NCBI RefSeq assembly: GCF_004361915.1
Contig: NZ_SNWP01000012.1
Span: 62,001-126,000, forward strand
Direction: 5' to 3'
Origin: Sediminibacterium goheungense
GTDB lineage: Bacteria > Bacteroidota > Bacteroidia > Chitinophagales > Chitinophagaceae
Length of the DNA stretch: 64,000 bases
Positions 18,201 through 26,393 of the stretch are shown in pieces; positions within the stretch are counted from its first letter, which is position 1; each line of letters opens with the position of its first letter. Made by a program: the position numbers and the translations under genes. Below the pieces are notes generated by a model. It was not told the origin of the DNA. It did no database searches and saw only the letters and a list, made by a program, of their open reading frames with translations.

Positions 18201-18503
18201 GCTTATGGTATGTCGAGCCGCGGTAATATGCATAACAGAAACTCTCTGGTATTCCTCGAAGCCTGCTACCTGGCGGGTGATACCAAGCTGGCAGAAAAAG
18301 TGGCAGCTTCAGTAAAGAAAGATCTGGAGCAACAGGTAAGATTCTATAACTCACTTACCGGTAGAAAGGCAGAAGCTATGGATCCGGAAAAGCGTGGAGC
18401 TGAAAACTACCTGCAGGCTATATCGCAGATGCAGACCATGTATAACCCGCAATTACAGATTCCGGGTAAGATGATGGCAAAGGATACAGTGGGAAATAAG
18501 TAA
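15276..18503 (+). CDS. DUF2723 membrane protein (GT117/TMEM260-like glycosyltransferase)
   Basis: 1075 aa. The N-terminal half is a multi-span membrane domain starting with AEPGGSFWDCGEFVSSCY and HPPGAPLF, the signature of DUF2723 (PF11028), whose eukaryotic relative TMEM260 is a protein O-mannosyltransferase; the Asp in FWDCGEF is the likely catalytic-loop residue of this GT-C-type fold. More membrane segments continue to about residue 680, followed by a soluble C-terminal domain of about 390 aa (from HDRSKKVLAPDLAKDY) with TFGDNDTYPLWY and TPR-like helices near the end. Proposed role: O-glycosylation of exported proteins. Substrates unknown. A terminator follows. Confidence 0.9.
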   Translation: MQFTRINNLVGWVVCFIACTVYVLTAEPGGSFWDCGEFVSSCYRLQIPHPPGAPLFVILGRLFIVLFGDGPMAASRAVNIMSALASGFTILFLFWTITHFARRIINVKTTDTLNGGQLWSIMGAGVVGALAYTFSDSFWYSAVEGEVYALSSFFTAIVFWAILKWENHADEPGADRWIVFIFFMMGLSIGVHLLNLLTIPAIVMVYYFRKKDNFNYTVIRKWFLRLTAIGGVLAFIGALIMANADVTERNPSMDSTLAGLMILATALAIGLLFLVEGINKQKKTLYGGIYIFFVLACIITGVVQVGVIQYTVKFAGTFDRWFVNGFGMPFFSGFAFFFIIMAGLIWYGLKYAAKKNWAYLRLGLWCVTFMLIGYSTYLTTMIRSNANPSVDMYNVDNPISLVGYLGREQYGDFPLLYGQKFTARPVDLKSNGMRYQKARDKYIELGEDRKYAFAPADKMIFPRVWDMSNDQNHADYYAFFLGINRMNDGSWERDPTQADNIKFFLQYQMNWMYFRYFMWNFAGKQNDNQGLFAGNVRDGNWITGIKPLDKFIYGDQNLMPDSLKNNKAHNTLFALPLILGLLGLFYHLKKRGDDFGVNFLMFFFTGFAIVLYLNQPGYQPRERDYAYVGSFYAFAVWIGIGVLKVRDWLGKAVKQAGTSAMLATFICLLAVPVLMAQQEWDDHDRSKKVLAPDLAKDYLESCAPNAILFTFGDNDTYPLWYAQEVEGIRRDVRVINYSLLGIDWYINQLRYKVNESAPIDVIWSPEQIEGGKRDYIEYRPDPNIPENRYYDLYDLMKNYVGKDNEQNEYSYPVKKVSVAVDRDFVIKNGTANATDSIVGEMRFEIGKNALMKNDLAVLNVIAANKWQRPIYFTSPQTEGLGIDQFLRRDGMTYRLVPVENDRVNTNWMLDKVTNKFRFGNANVPGVYFDEENRRHLNSIRTAYADLALDLASKNRKEEARKVLHQVDSMMLESNFAYGMSSRGNMHNRNSLVFLEACYLAGDTKLAEKVAASVKKDLEQQVRFYNSLTGRKAEAMDPEKRGAENYLQAISQMQTMYNPQLQIPGKMMAKDTVGNK

Positions 18504-18523
18504 GAAAATTCGTATCTTTATAC

Positions 18524-18556
18524 AAGGGACTTTCTGAAAGGGAGGTCCCTTTTTAT
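18524..18556 (+). terminator. Intrinsic terminator after the DUF2723 gene
   Basis: Stem AAGGGAC (18524-18530) with GTCCCTT (18545-18551), 14-nt loop, then a T-rich run. Confidence 0.75.
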
Positions 18557-18683
18557 TTTGCCTACCTGAAAATTTCAATTGTCATTATCTATTTTAGGTA
18601 ACCTTACAGATAGCTTAGTGGCTAATTCATTACCTGTATTGTAAAAACAGGGTTCTTGTCATATGCCAGGTGCAGGCATCCAT

Positions 18684-19061
18684 TTACTTGTCATCATCAT
18701 CCTGTTCAACATGTAATATGTGTAATAGCCGATGGATAATTGGCGCAAAGAAAACGGCTGTGATACTCAAAAAAGCCACTCCGCTATACAAGGCGTACAG
18801 CGATGAAAAAATTTTTGCTTCCGGGGCTTTCATTTCAACCACCGGTCCCATTCCTGTAAGAATCATACAGGCCATATGAAAGCTGTCTAACCAGGATATA
18901 TTGCCATAATAGTGATACCCAAAGGTTCCCATCAATACTGAAAATACAATCAGCCCCAACGCAAATAGTCCATATCTGCCCAACCTGAACAGGAATTGTG
19001 GAAAGGGCGTTACTTTTTGGGTACGGTTTTCGAATTTCATTTTCCTGTGTTCCTTTATCAT
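18684..19061 (-). CDS. Two-TM protein resembling an ion-channel pore module
   Basis: 125 aa from the ATG at 19061 (an ATG at 19040 is an alternative). Two membrane segments: about residues 30-52 (YGLFALGLIVFSVLMGTFGYHYY) and 80-108. Between them is a short re-entrant-like helix, WLDSFHMACMILTGMGPVVE, placed exactly where two-TM potassium channels have pore helix and filter. The filter, however, reads TGMGP, not TVGYG, so K+ selectivity is doubtful. The protein ends in an acidic EQDDDDK tail. It could be a degenerate channel or a structural relative. It converges with DUF2723. Confidence 0.7.
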   Translation of the reverse strand: MIKEHRKMKFENRTQKVTPFPQFLFRLGRYGLFALGLIVFSVLMGTFGYHYYGNISWLDSFHMACMILTGMGPVVEMKAPEAKIFSSLYALYSGVAFLSITAVFFAPIIHRLLHILHVEQDDDDK

Positions 19062-19409
19062 ATTTGTCAATATTCTTTCCGAATGTACAGCATATCCGGA
19101 TCAGGTTACCTAAAATCCAGCTTTCGTTTCTGCAAGGTAGACAGGAAGTATTTTATCCCTGATGAGGCTTTTGTAAAATTGTTGCTGTACTGAAATATAC
19201 CATTCAATTTCTTATAGCCGGTAAACAAATGCTGTTGCAAGTATTTGATAATCTATTACTTATAAGGGTTGCCGATACCTGTCTTACATGTGGATGAATT
19301 GCCATCTGCGAAACGGGCATGCTGTGATCTTGGTATATCGAGACAGAACGATTTTCTTTTACGGAAATCGCAAACCTTCCCATTCCTTTGCTTGTTATCT
19401 TGCATACAG
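19062..19409. other. Intergenic region of 348 bp
   Basis: Divergent spacer between the channel-like gene and the VWA gene. I see no ORF with convincing composition, no hairpin and no clear promoter. Confidence 0.5.
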
Positions 19410-20507
19410 ATGATTGGACACAGATTTATACATTTCGATCCCAATGAAAACAGTCAGAGTAAGTTTGAGCAGTTACTTAATCTTTTCATGCAACTGCTTA
19501 CCTATACCAATGGCGATGCAGGAGAGGCTTTACAATGGCTGAATGAACTCGATAAACAATACCAACTTACCGATAATGAGTATGGTATGGGCGATTTTAT
19601 TGAAGACCTAAAACAAAACGGTTATCTCAATGAAGATCCCGCCAGTGGTAATTTTAATATCACCGCTAAATCGGAACAGACCATCCGTAAAAAAAGCCTG
19701 GAAGAAATATTCGGAAAGCTTAAGAAAAGCAAACAGGGTAATCACCAGACTTTTAAACCCGGACAGGGTGATGAGATCAATCCGGATACCCGCCCCTTTC
19801 AGTTTGGTGATATGCTGGAACAGATTGATTTTACGGAGAGCATACGCAATGCGCAGATCAATCGTGGGGTAGAAAGTTTTACCATGCAGGAAGATGATTT
19901 GCAGATCAGGGAAAGTGATTTCAAAACACAAACTTCCACCGTGTTGATGATCGATATTTCACATTCCATGATTCTGTATGGTGAAGACAGGATCACGCCA
20001 GCCAAAAAAGTGGCCATGGCACTCAGTGAACTTATTACCACCAAATATCCCAAAGACACGCTTGATATTGTGGTTTTTGGCAACGATGCCTGGAGCATAG
20101 AAATAAAAGACCTGCCTTATCTGCAGGTAGGGCCCTATCATACCAATACGGTGGCAGGGCTGGAACTAGCCATGGATTTGCTTAGAAGAAGAAAGAATCC
20201 GAATAAGCAGATATTCATGATTACAGATGGTAAACCCACCTGTTTAAAAATAGGAGGGCGCTATTATAAAAATAGTTTTGGGTTAGACAGAAAAGTGGTG
20301 AACCGTTGTATCAATCTGGCCGCTCAGTGTAAGAAACTGAAGATACCGATTACTACATTTATGATTGCCTCTGATCCTTACCTGCAGAAGTTTGTGCAGG
20401 AGTTTACAGAAATGAACAATGGCAAAGCCTTCTTTGCCAGTCTTGATAAACTCGGCGCCTTTATTTTTAAAGACTTTGAAAGCGGAAAAAGAAGAACCGT
20501 TTATTGA
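19410..20507 (+). CDS. VWA-domain protein (partner of a MoxR/Mg-chelatase-type ATPase)
   Basis: 365 aa from the ATG at 19410; a longer frame exists but its first 47 codons have non-coding composition. The N-terminal 150 residues are helical and charged. The VWA domain (about 170-360) has a full MIDAS: DISHS (about 181-185), a Thr further on, and ITDGKPT. The next gene encodes the ATPase partner, a pairing known from magnesium chelatase and MoxR-type chaperone systems, where the ATPase remodels a target bound through the VWA protein. Target unknown here. No chelatase H subunit or tetrapyrrole gene is near, so a role in metal insertion is not supported. Confidence 0.88.
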   Translation: MIGHRFIHFDPNENSQSKFEQLLNLFMQLLTYTNGDAGEALQWLNELDKQYQLTDNEYGMGDFIEDLKQNGYLNEDPASGNFNITAKSEQTIRKKSLEEIFGKLKKSKQGNHQTFKPGQGDEINPDTRPFQFGDMLEQIDFTESIRNAQINRGVESFTMQEDDLQIRESDFKTQTSTVLMIDISHSMILYGEDRITPAKKVAMALSELITTKYPKDTLDIVVFGNDAWSIEIKDLPYLQVGPYHTNTVAGLELAMDLLRRRKNPNKQIFMITDGKPTCLKIGGRYYKNSFGLDRKVVNRCINLAAQCKKLKIPITTFMIASDPYLQKFVQEFTEMNNGKAFFASLDKLGAFIFKDFESGKRRTVY

Positions 20508-20531
20508 TAATATAACCCTGCGTAAACCCTC

Positions 20532-20580
20532 CGTTCTACTTTCTCTGCGGTGATCTTACTTAGAAAAATCACCGCAGAGA
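20532..20580. repeat. 13-bp inverted repeat inside the VWA-ATPase operon
   Basis: Arms TCTCTGCGGTGAT (20532-20544) and ATCACCGCAGAGA (20568-20580), perfect, with weaker outer pairing (CCGT with ACGG). It occupies the gap between the two genes of the pair, has no T-tract, and may act as an mRNA-stability or attenuation hairpin. Related CCGCAG/CTCTGC words occur near 26.3, 30.5 and 43.2 kb. Confidence 0.8.
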
Positions 20581-20625
20581 ACATGGGTTAACGGAGATTA
20601 CGCAGAGATGAATATAATATAAGCT

Positions 20626-22179
20626 ATGATGAAGATTAAGGACATTAATACATTAGGACAACTGAAAAAGAGCGGGTACCAGCCACGCTCTGTAAAAGAA
20701 GAGATCAGGGCCAATTTAATTCGTACCATACAGCAGAAGGAACAACCCTTTACGGGCATTATCGGTTATGAAGACACCGTAATACCCGATACAGAAAGGG
20801 CTATTCTCAGTAAGCATAATATGCTGTTTCTCGGTTTACGTGGACAGGCTAAAACAAGAATGGCCCGGCAAATGGTGGATCTGCTGGATGAATATATTCC
20901 GGTGATTGCAGGTTCAGAGATCAATGATGACCCGCTGCAGCCATTGAGTAAGTTCGCCAGGGACCTGATTGCAGAACATGGTGATGAAACACCCATACGC
21001 TGGTTACACCGTAGTGAACGTTATGGCGAGAAACTGGCAACACCCGATGTAAGTGTGGCGGATCTGATTGGTGATATTGATCCCATCAAAGCGGCAAACC
21101 TGAAACTGAGTTTTGCCGATGAAAAAGTGATACACTATGGTATCATACCCAGAAGCAACAGGGGTATTTTTGTGATCAATGAACTGCCCGATCTGCAGGC
21201 AAGGATACAGGTAGCACTCTTTAATATTTTACAGGAAGGGGATATACAGATTCGTGGATTCAAATTGAGAATGCCGCTGGATATTCTCTTTGTATTTACC
21301 GCCAATCCGGAAGACTATACCAATCGTGGCAGTATTGTTACACCGTTGAAAGACAGGATACAGAGCCAGATACTTACGCACTATCCAAAAACCATTGAAC
21401 ATTCACTCGCTATTACCGAACAGGAAGCTTCCCTGAGTAAAGAGCAGGCATCGCTGGTAAATATCAGTGACCTTATTAAAAGACTCATTGAGCAGGTAGC
21501 TTTTGAAGCGCGTAACAATGAATATGTAGACAGGAAAAGTGGTGTTAGTGCGAGGCTTACCATTGCAGCTTTCGAAAATGCAGTAAGTACAGCTGAAAGA
21601 AGGGCCCTGATTCATGGCGAAACGCATACACAGGTCTGGATCAGCGATCTTAGTGGTATCATTCCTGCCATTACCGGAAAAATTGAATTGGTATATGAAG
21701 GTGAGCAGGAAGGACCCTATCAGGTAGCGGTTAACCTGCTAGACAAAGCCATCCGTTCCCAGTTTCTTACCTATTTTCCCAATCCTGAACAGGCCAAGAA
21801 AAGAAGACCGGTTGGAAAGAAATCAGTAGAAGAAAAAGAAGTAGAAAATCCATACAAAGCCATTATCCGCTGGTTTGATGCGGGTAACCACCTCGATCTT
21901 TTGATGGATAGCAAAGATGAAACACGAATACACAACCTGTACAAGGTAGATGGTCTGTATGCTTTTGTAAAAAAGCATTATCCGCAGGCCAATGAAATGC
22001 AGCAGGCTTTACTGATGGAATTTGTATTACACGGACTCGCAGCCTATTCACTGATCAGTAAGAAAACCATCGAAGGCAAAATTGAATTTAAGGATCTCAT
22101 CGGTAGTATGATGAACCTTGGAGATATGAACCTTGGTGGAGAAGAAGAGGATGATTTTGATGAAAATGATTACAAATAA
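20626..22179 (+). CDS. AAA+ ATPase, Mg-chelatase subunit I / MoxR-like
   Basis: 517 aa. AAA+ core with Walker A in LFLGLRGQAKTRMA (about 66-79), Walker B in FVINELPDL (about 180-188; Asn in the place of the first usual acidic residue, then Glu), sensor-1-like FVFTANPEDYTNRG (about 224) and an arginine-containing PLKDRIQSQ. The C-terminal 180 residues are helical and end in an acidic tail (GGEEEDDFDENDYK). With the preceding VWA gene it probably forms a chaperone-type remodelling complex in the cytosol. The start is at one of two adjacent ATGs (20626 or 20629). Confidence 0.9.
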   Translation: MMKIKDINTLGQLKKSGYQPRSVKEEIRANLIRTIQQKEQPFTGIIGYEDTVIPDTERAILSKHNMLFLGLRGQAKTRMARQMVDLLDEYIPVIAGSEINDDPLQPLSKFARDLIAEHGDETPIRWLHRSERYGEKLATPDVSVADLIGDIDPIKAANLKLSFADEKVIHYGIIPRSNRGIFVINELPDLQARIQVALFNILQEGDIQIRGFKLRMPLDILFVFTANPEDYTNRGSIVTPLKDRIQSQILTHYPKTIEHSLAITEQEASLSKEQASLVNISDLIKRLIEQVAFEARNNEYVDRKSGVSARLTIAAFENAVSTAERRALIHGETHTQVWISDLSGIIPAITGKIELVYEGEQEGPYQVAVNLLDKAIRSQFLTYFPNPEQAKKRRPVGKKSVEEKEVENPYKAIIRWFDAGNHLDLLMDSKDETRIHNLYKVDGLYAFVKKHYPQANEMQQALLMEFVLHGLAAYSLISKKTIEGKIEFKDLIGSMMNLGDMNLGGEEEDDFDENDYK

Positions 22180-22181
22180 TA

Positions 22182-22212
22182 TTTATCGCCGGACTTGAAG
22201 TCCGGCGATAAA
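22182..22212. terminator. Hairpin between convergent genes
   Basis: 14-bp perfect stem TTTATCGCCGGACT (22182-22195) with AGTCCGGCGATAAA (22199-22212), 3-nt loop. It lacks a long T-tract but is placed exactly between two convergent stop codons, so bidirectional terminator is the best reading. Confidence 0.75.
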
Positions 22213-22216
22213 TTTA

Positions 22217-22711
22217 TCAGAACTTAAATCCTGCTGATATGCCCCCGTAAAAGGGAAATACTCCTGCACCTGTAATGAGTGGTGATATAAATACCCTTGC
22301 AGTAAATCCTTTTTTCTCCGGCTGATAGCGGTAGCCAAAATTGAGGTAGCCAAAAACCGTAGAGTTGCTGTTTTCAAAAAATGATTCTCCATCTGTAACC
22401 GTAATAGCGCTGGCTCCTGCGCCCAGTTCGAGATAATGTCCATCACTGCCTGATAAATGGTTAAAGCCTACCGGCACAGCAAACACCCCGGAGGTAAGAA
22501 AGCCAATGCCCCCCATGCCTACACGAAAACCCCATCCTTTCTGTCCTTTAAAACGCTGATCGTAGTTGGCTGAAAAAAGGCATGGTCCTCCAATCTCACC
22601 AAATACCGATCTGGCTGGTGGTTGGGGCACATCATCTAAATTTCTTTGTGCAAAAATGGGCTGGATACCAATAGTAAAAAGCAGGCATAATGCGAATAAG
22701 TTCAATTTCAT
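22217..22711 (-). CDS. Hypothetical outer-membrane beta-barrel protein
   Basis: 164 aa. Signal peptide MKLNLFALCLLFTIGIQPIFAQ. The mature protein starts with a Pro-rich segment, then FGEIGGPCLFSANYDQRF, a motif frequent in small Bacteroidota barrels, with repeated amphipathic beta-strands, and ends PFYGGISAGFKF with a terminal Phe. Predicted 8-strand-type outer-membrane barrel. Function unknown; stands alone between two terminator-like regions. Confidence 0.75.
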   Translation of the reverse strand: MKLNLFALCLLFTIGIQPIFAQRNLDDVPQPPARSVFGEIGGPCLFSANYDQRFKGQKGWGFRVGMGGIGFLTSGVFAVPVGFNHLSGSDGHYLELGAGASAITVTDGESFFENSNSTVFGYLNFGYRYQPEKKGFTARVFISPLITGAGVFPFYGGISAGFKF

Positions 22712-22809
22712 GGTTCAGTTTTTTATCTGACACCAAAAATCTTTGATCCGCTGTTTTTGTTATTACCACTCATCCAATATCACCCATTCATGTGGGCAGG
22801 TGGGTGAGT

Positions 22810-23937
22810 TTATATCATGTCTTTTAACTGCTCAATTACCTTATCAATTTCTTCTTTGGTATTGCTTTTGGAGAAAGAAAAACGAACGGTAACCTGATTG
22901 GGGTTATTGTTAATGGCCCTGATGACATGTGAACCCTGATCGGCACCACTGGTACAGGCACTACCACCGCTGGCACAGATATTATTGATATCGAGATTGA
23001 AGAGAATCATCTCGCTTTTTTCTGTTTTAGGGAAGCTTACACTAAGAACTGTATACAGGGAACGACCCAGGGTATCGCCATTGAAAGAAACACCTTTGAT
23101 ATGTTTCTTCAACTGTTCCATCATGTAAATTTTCAAACCTTTGATATAGGCACTATCGTTTTCATAATGGGCAGTAGCCAGTTCCAGTGCTTTGGCAAAA
23201 CCAACTATTCCATACAGGTTTTCTGTACCCGCACGCATATTTCTTTCCTGACTGCCACCATGTACAAAAGGTTTGATTTTTACATTTTCATTGATGTAAA
23301 GAAGTCCCACACCTTTTGGTCCATGAAACTTATGGCTGGCGCCGGTAATAAAGTGAACCGGTGTATTGCGCAGGTCGAATGGAAAATGACCAACCGTCTG
23401 TACCGTATCACTATGAAATATGGCACCGTATAATTTACAGAGTTCGCCTACTGCATGAATATCGAGGATATTGCCGATTTCATTATTGGCATGCATCAGG
23501 GTAACCAGACATTTCTCTTCACTCTCTGCGAGCAAACGCTCCAGGTCTTCCAGATCAATATGTCCGTTGGGTAACAATTTTACATAACTGAGTGCTGCTT
23601 CACCCGTATGGTAGAGGTATTCTACAGTATGGGTAGTAGCATGGTGCTCAATAACGGAAGAAATGATATGCCTGCAACCAAGGTCACGTACAGCAGCTGT
23701 AATGGCCGTATTACTGCTTTCAGTACCGCCACTGGTAAAGAAGATTTCTGCAGGATGCGCATTCAGGATTTTAGCCACTGTCTTACGTGCATTCTCAATA
23801 GCCAGACGGCTCTCACGGCCATAGCTGTAAATGGATGATGGATTGCCAAACTGATTTGTCAGATAAGGCATCATAGCATCTAAAACCACCGGATCCAGTG
23901 GGGTAGTAGCAGCATTATCGAGGTAAATCCTTTCCAT
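22810..23937 (-). CDS. Cysteine desulfurase (NifS/IscS family)
   Basis: 375 aa PLP enzyme that takes sulfur from cysteine for Fe-S clusters or tRNA thiolation. Start MERIYLDNAATTPLDP; substrate-site FTSGGTESSNTA (about 68-79); PLP-binding Lys in TGASHKFHGPKGVG (about 202); sulfur-carrying Cys in a short loop CASGGSACTSG (about 325). The SACTSG loop without a long insertion fits group I (NifS/IscS) rather than SufS. No iscU or thiI gene is adjacent, so the acceptor cannot be named. Confidence 0.92.
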   Translation of the reverse strand: MERIYLDNAATTPLDPVVLDAMMPYLTNQFGNPSSIYSYGRESRLAIENARKTVAKILNAHPAEIFFTSGGTESSNTAITAAVRDLGCRHIISSVIEHHATTHTVEYLYHTGEAALSYVKLLPNGHIDLEDLERLLAESEEKCLVTLMHANNEIGNILDIHAVGELCKLYGAIFHSDTVQTVGHFPFDLRNTPVHFITGASHKFHGPKGVGLLYINENVKIKPFVHGGSQERNMRAGTENLYGIVGFAKALELATAHYENDSAYIKGLKIYMMEQLKKHIKGVSFNGDTLGRSLYTVLSVSFPKTEKSEMILFNLDINNICASGGSACTSGADQGSHVIRAINNNPNQVTVRFSFSKSNTKEEIDKVIEQLKDMI

Positions 23938-23956
23938 GGCGCGAAGGTAAGAAAAA

Positions 23957-24118
23957 GTCAGTAGTCAGTAGTCAGTAGTGAGTAGTGAGCAGTGAGTGGG
24001 AGGGGGTGAATGGTGAATGGTCAATGGTGAATTTTAGGTTTACTCACTACTGACTACTCACTATTCACTACTCACCCCTTCTCATTCACCATTGACCATT
24101 GACCATTCACCATTCACA
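23957..24118. repeat. Word-repeat spacer, 162 bp
   Basis: Made of two word sets. The left half holds GTCAGTAGTCAGTAG repeats, then GGTGAATGGTCAATGG repeats; the right half holds the complements in the same order (ACTACTGACTACTCAC, then ATTGACCATTGACCATTC). The order A-B-A'-B' means both pairs cannot nest; alternative or pseudoknot-like pairing would be needed. Lies between two codirectional genes, and the right end abuts the glmM stop codon. Confidence 0.9.
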
Positions 24119-25498
24119 CTACATCACTTCCTGAATATCCTTAATCAACTTCCCCGCAATATTAGCGGCAACGGTTTCTGAATTACTTTCTGCATAAATG
24201 CGGATGATGGGCTCTGTATTGCTGGTGCGTAGATGAACCCAATCGGTTTCAAATTCAATTTTCAATCCGTCTTCTGTATTGATGGGATGATTTTTATATT
24301 TCTTCTTGATGTGTTCGAAGATCTTCTTCAGGTCGAAGCCTGCAGTCAGTTCAATTTTATTTTTGCTCATGAAATAATCCGGATAGGTATTTCTGAGTTG
24401 TTTCGCCGATTTCTTTTCATTGGCAAGATGGGTCAGGAACAAGGCAATGCCAATGAGGGCATCACGTCCGTAATGCAGGTCGGGAACAATGATACCGCCG
24501 TTTCCTTCACCTCCGATCACGGCATTTACCGCTTTCATTTTGGTTACTACGTTCACTTCACCTACCGCACTGGGGGTATAAGTGCCACCATGTTTTACGG
24601 TTACATCTTTCAGGGCACGGGTAGACGACATATTACTAACCGTATTACCTTTTCTGTTTTGTAAAACATAGTCGGCTACGGCTACCAGCGTATATTCTTC
24701 ACCAAACAATGAACCGTCTTCACAAACAAAACAAAGGCGGTCCACATCAGGATCCACGGCAATACCCAGGTGGGCATTTTGCTTGACCACTTCATTGCAC
24801 AATTCACGCAGGTGTTCGGGTAAGGGTTCGGGATTGTGTGCAAAGCGGCCATTTACTTCTGCATTCAGTACCGTTACTTTTACGCCCAGTAATTTCAGCA
24901 AAGCAGGAACAGCAATAGCGCCGGTACTATTGATGGCATCCAATACCACGCTGAATTTAGCTTTTTTAATAGCAGCCACATCTACCAGCGGGTAAGCCAA
25001 TACGGCATCTATATGTTGCTGTAAGGCCTGATCGTTCACTGTATAAGTACCCAGTTTATCTACCGGGGCAAATTCAAATTCATCTTTGGCGGCAATCTCA
25101 AGCATGGCAGCACCGTCGGCACCACTGATAAATTCGCCTTTTTCATTGAGAAGTTTTAAGGCGTTCCATTCTTTGGGGTTATGGCTCGCAGTAAGTATAA
25201 TACCGCCTGCTGCTTTTTCAAATACAACCGCCATTTCAACCGTAGGGGTGGTGCTCAAACCAAGATCCACCACATCCAGTCCGAGTGCATTGAGTGTACT
25301 TACTACCAGTCTTTGTACCATTTCACCACTGATGCGTCCATCGCGTCCGATTACAATTTTTTTATTACTCCCCGACTGTTGTAATAGCCAGGTGCCATAA
25401 GCAGCTGTAAAACGAACAACGTCGAGAGGGCTCAATGTTTCACCGGGTTTGCCGCCAATGGTTCCGCGAATGCCTGAGATACTTTTAATCAATGCCAT
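24119..25498 (-). CDS. glmM: Phosphoglucosamine mutase-type phosphohexomutase
   Basis: 459 aa. Starts MALIKSISGIRGTIGGKPGE, the N-terminus typical of GlmM. Active-site phosphoserine loop LTASHNPKEWNALK (102-115, Ser105), metal loop VDPDVDRLCF, sugar-specificity loop GGEGNGGII (the GEGNGG form differs from GEESFG of the phosphoglucomutase at 0.3-2.0 kb), phosphate loop RTSNTEPIIRIYAES. GlmM makes glucosamine 1-phosphate for UDP-GlcNAc and peptidoglycan. Bacteroidota proteins of this length can be annotated as phosphomannomutase, so substrate is probable, not proven. The ATG at 25498 was chosen because upstream codons read through non-coding-like sequence. Confidence 0.87.
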   Translation of the reverse strand: MALIKSISGIRGTIGGKPGETLSPLDVVRFTAAYGTWLLQQSGSNKKIVIGRDGRISGEMVQRLVVSTLNALGLDVVDLGLSTTPTVEMAVVFEKAAGGIILTASHNPKEWNALKLLNEKGEFISGADGAAMLEIAAKDEFEFAPVDKLGTYTVNDQALQQHIDAVLAYPLVDVAAIKKAKFSVVLDAINSTGAIAVPALLKLLGVKVTVLNAEVNGRFAHNPEPLPEHLRELCNEVVKQNAHLGIAVDPDVDRLCFVCEDGSLFGEEYTLVAVADYVLQNRKGNTVSNMSSTRALKDVTVKHGGTYTPSAVGEVNVVTKMKAVNAVIGGEGNGGIIVPDLHYGRDALIGIALFLTHLANEKKSAKQLRNTYPDYFMSKNKIELTAGFDLKKIFEHIKKKYKNHPINTEDGLKIEFETDWVHLRTSNTEPIIRIYAESNSETVAANIAGKLIKDIQEVM

Positions 25499-25556
25499 GA
25501 CAGGGGTTTTTAACGGCTGCAAACATAATTCAAATTTTTTGTAAGGTTGCTTAGTG

Positions 25557-25564
25557 TAATTTTG
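25557..25564 (+). promoter_or_regulatory. -7 box for the methyltransferase gene
   Basis: TAATTTTG, exact TAnnTTTG match, 18 bp before the ATG at 25583. A T-run ending in G about 15 bp upstream is shorter-spaced than the usual 19-21. Confidence 0.45.
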
Positions 25565-25582
25565 TGCCAACAAAGTGTTTTT

Positions 25583-26326
25583 ATGCCGGATAAAGCGTGG
25601 TTTAAGGATTGGTTTAACTCTCATTATTATCATTTGTTGTACCAGCACAGGGATGATCGTGAGGCTTTGGCATTTATAGACACGCTGATTGGCTATCTCA
25701 AACCCAAAGCCGGGGCCCTCATGCTCGATGTGGCCTGTGGAAAGGGCCGGCATAGCAAAGCTTTGGCAGAAATGGGTTTTGATGTAACCGGTATTGATTT
25801 ATCTGCAGCATCCATTGCAGCAGCCAAAGAAGATGAAACAGATAAACTTTATTTTTACCAGCACGATATGCGTTTACCTTTCCGGGTAAACTATTACGAT
25901 TACGCTTTTAATTTCTTTACCAGTTTCGGGTATTTCAGAACCCGTCGTGAGCATGATAATGCCATCAGAACCATTGCGCAGAGTTTACAGCATGAAGGTT
26001 ATTTTATCATCGACTATCTCAATGTGCATTATGCGGAAGATAACCTGGAAAAATCTTTTACAAGCCAGATAGGAGATGTTACTTTTCATATCACCAAATG
26101 GCAGGACGAAGAACATTTTTTTAAACAGATACAGGTAACGGATCCTGCTCATAAAAGTCCGCAACATCTATTTACGGAGCGTGTGGCAAAATTTTCTTTG
26201 GGCGACTTTACCGATATGATGGCCTATCAGGGTATGCAGGTGCAGGAAGTGTTTGGCGATTATCAACTCGGCCGTTACGACGTGCGCCGCTCACCACGTA
26301 TGATTATTATTGCCAGAAAAAATTAA
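25583..26326 (+). CDS. Class I SAM-dependent methyltransferase
   Basis: 247 aa. SAM motif I is MLDVACGKGRHSKALAEMG (about 46-64), the acidic residue after beta-2 is in VTGIDLSAASI, followed by FYQHDMRLPF. C-terminal half is beta-rich with a final RSPRMIIIARK strand. This is the generic COG2226/2227-like family; the substrate (small molecule, quinone or lipid) cannot be read from sequence. Divergent from glmM with an 84-bp spacer. The ATG at 25583 was preferred over an upstream TTG. Confidence 0.85.
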   Translation: MPDKAWFKDWFNSHYYHLLYQHRDDREALAFIDTLIGYLKPKAGALMLDVACGKGRHSKALAEMGFDVTGIDLSAASIAAAKEDETDKLYFYQHDMRLPFRVNYYDYAFNFFTSFGYFRTRREHDNAIRTIAQSLQHEGYFIIDYLNVHYAEDNLEKSFTSQIGDVTFHITKWQDEEHFFKQIQVTDPAHKSPQHLFTERVAKFSLGDFTDMMAYQGMQVQEVFGDYQLGRYDVRRSPRMIIIARKN

Positions 26327-26393
26327 CGCTGCAAAAACTCCGCACCATCGCATTCTCTGCAGTGAAGATCAGGTCATTGCCACAAGAGGGTTA

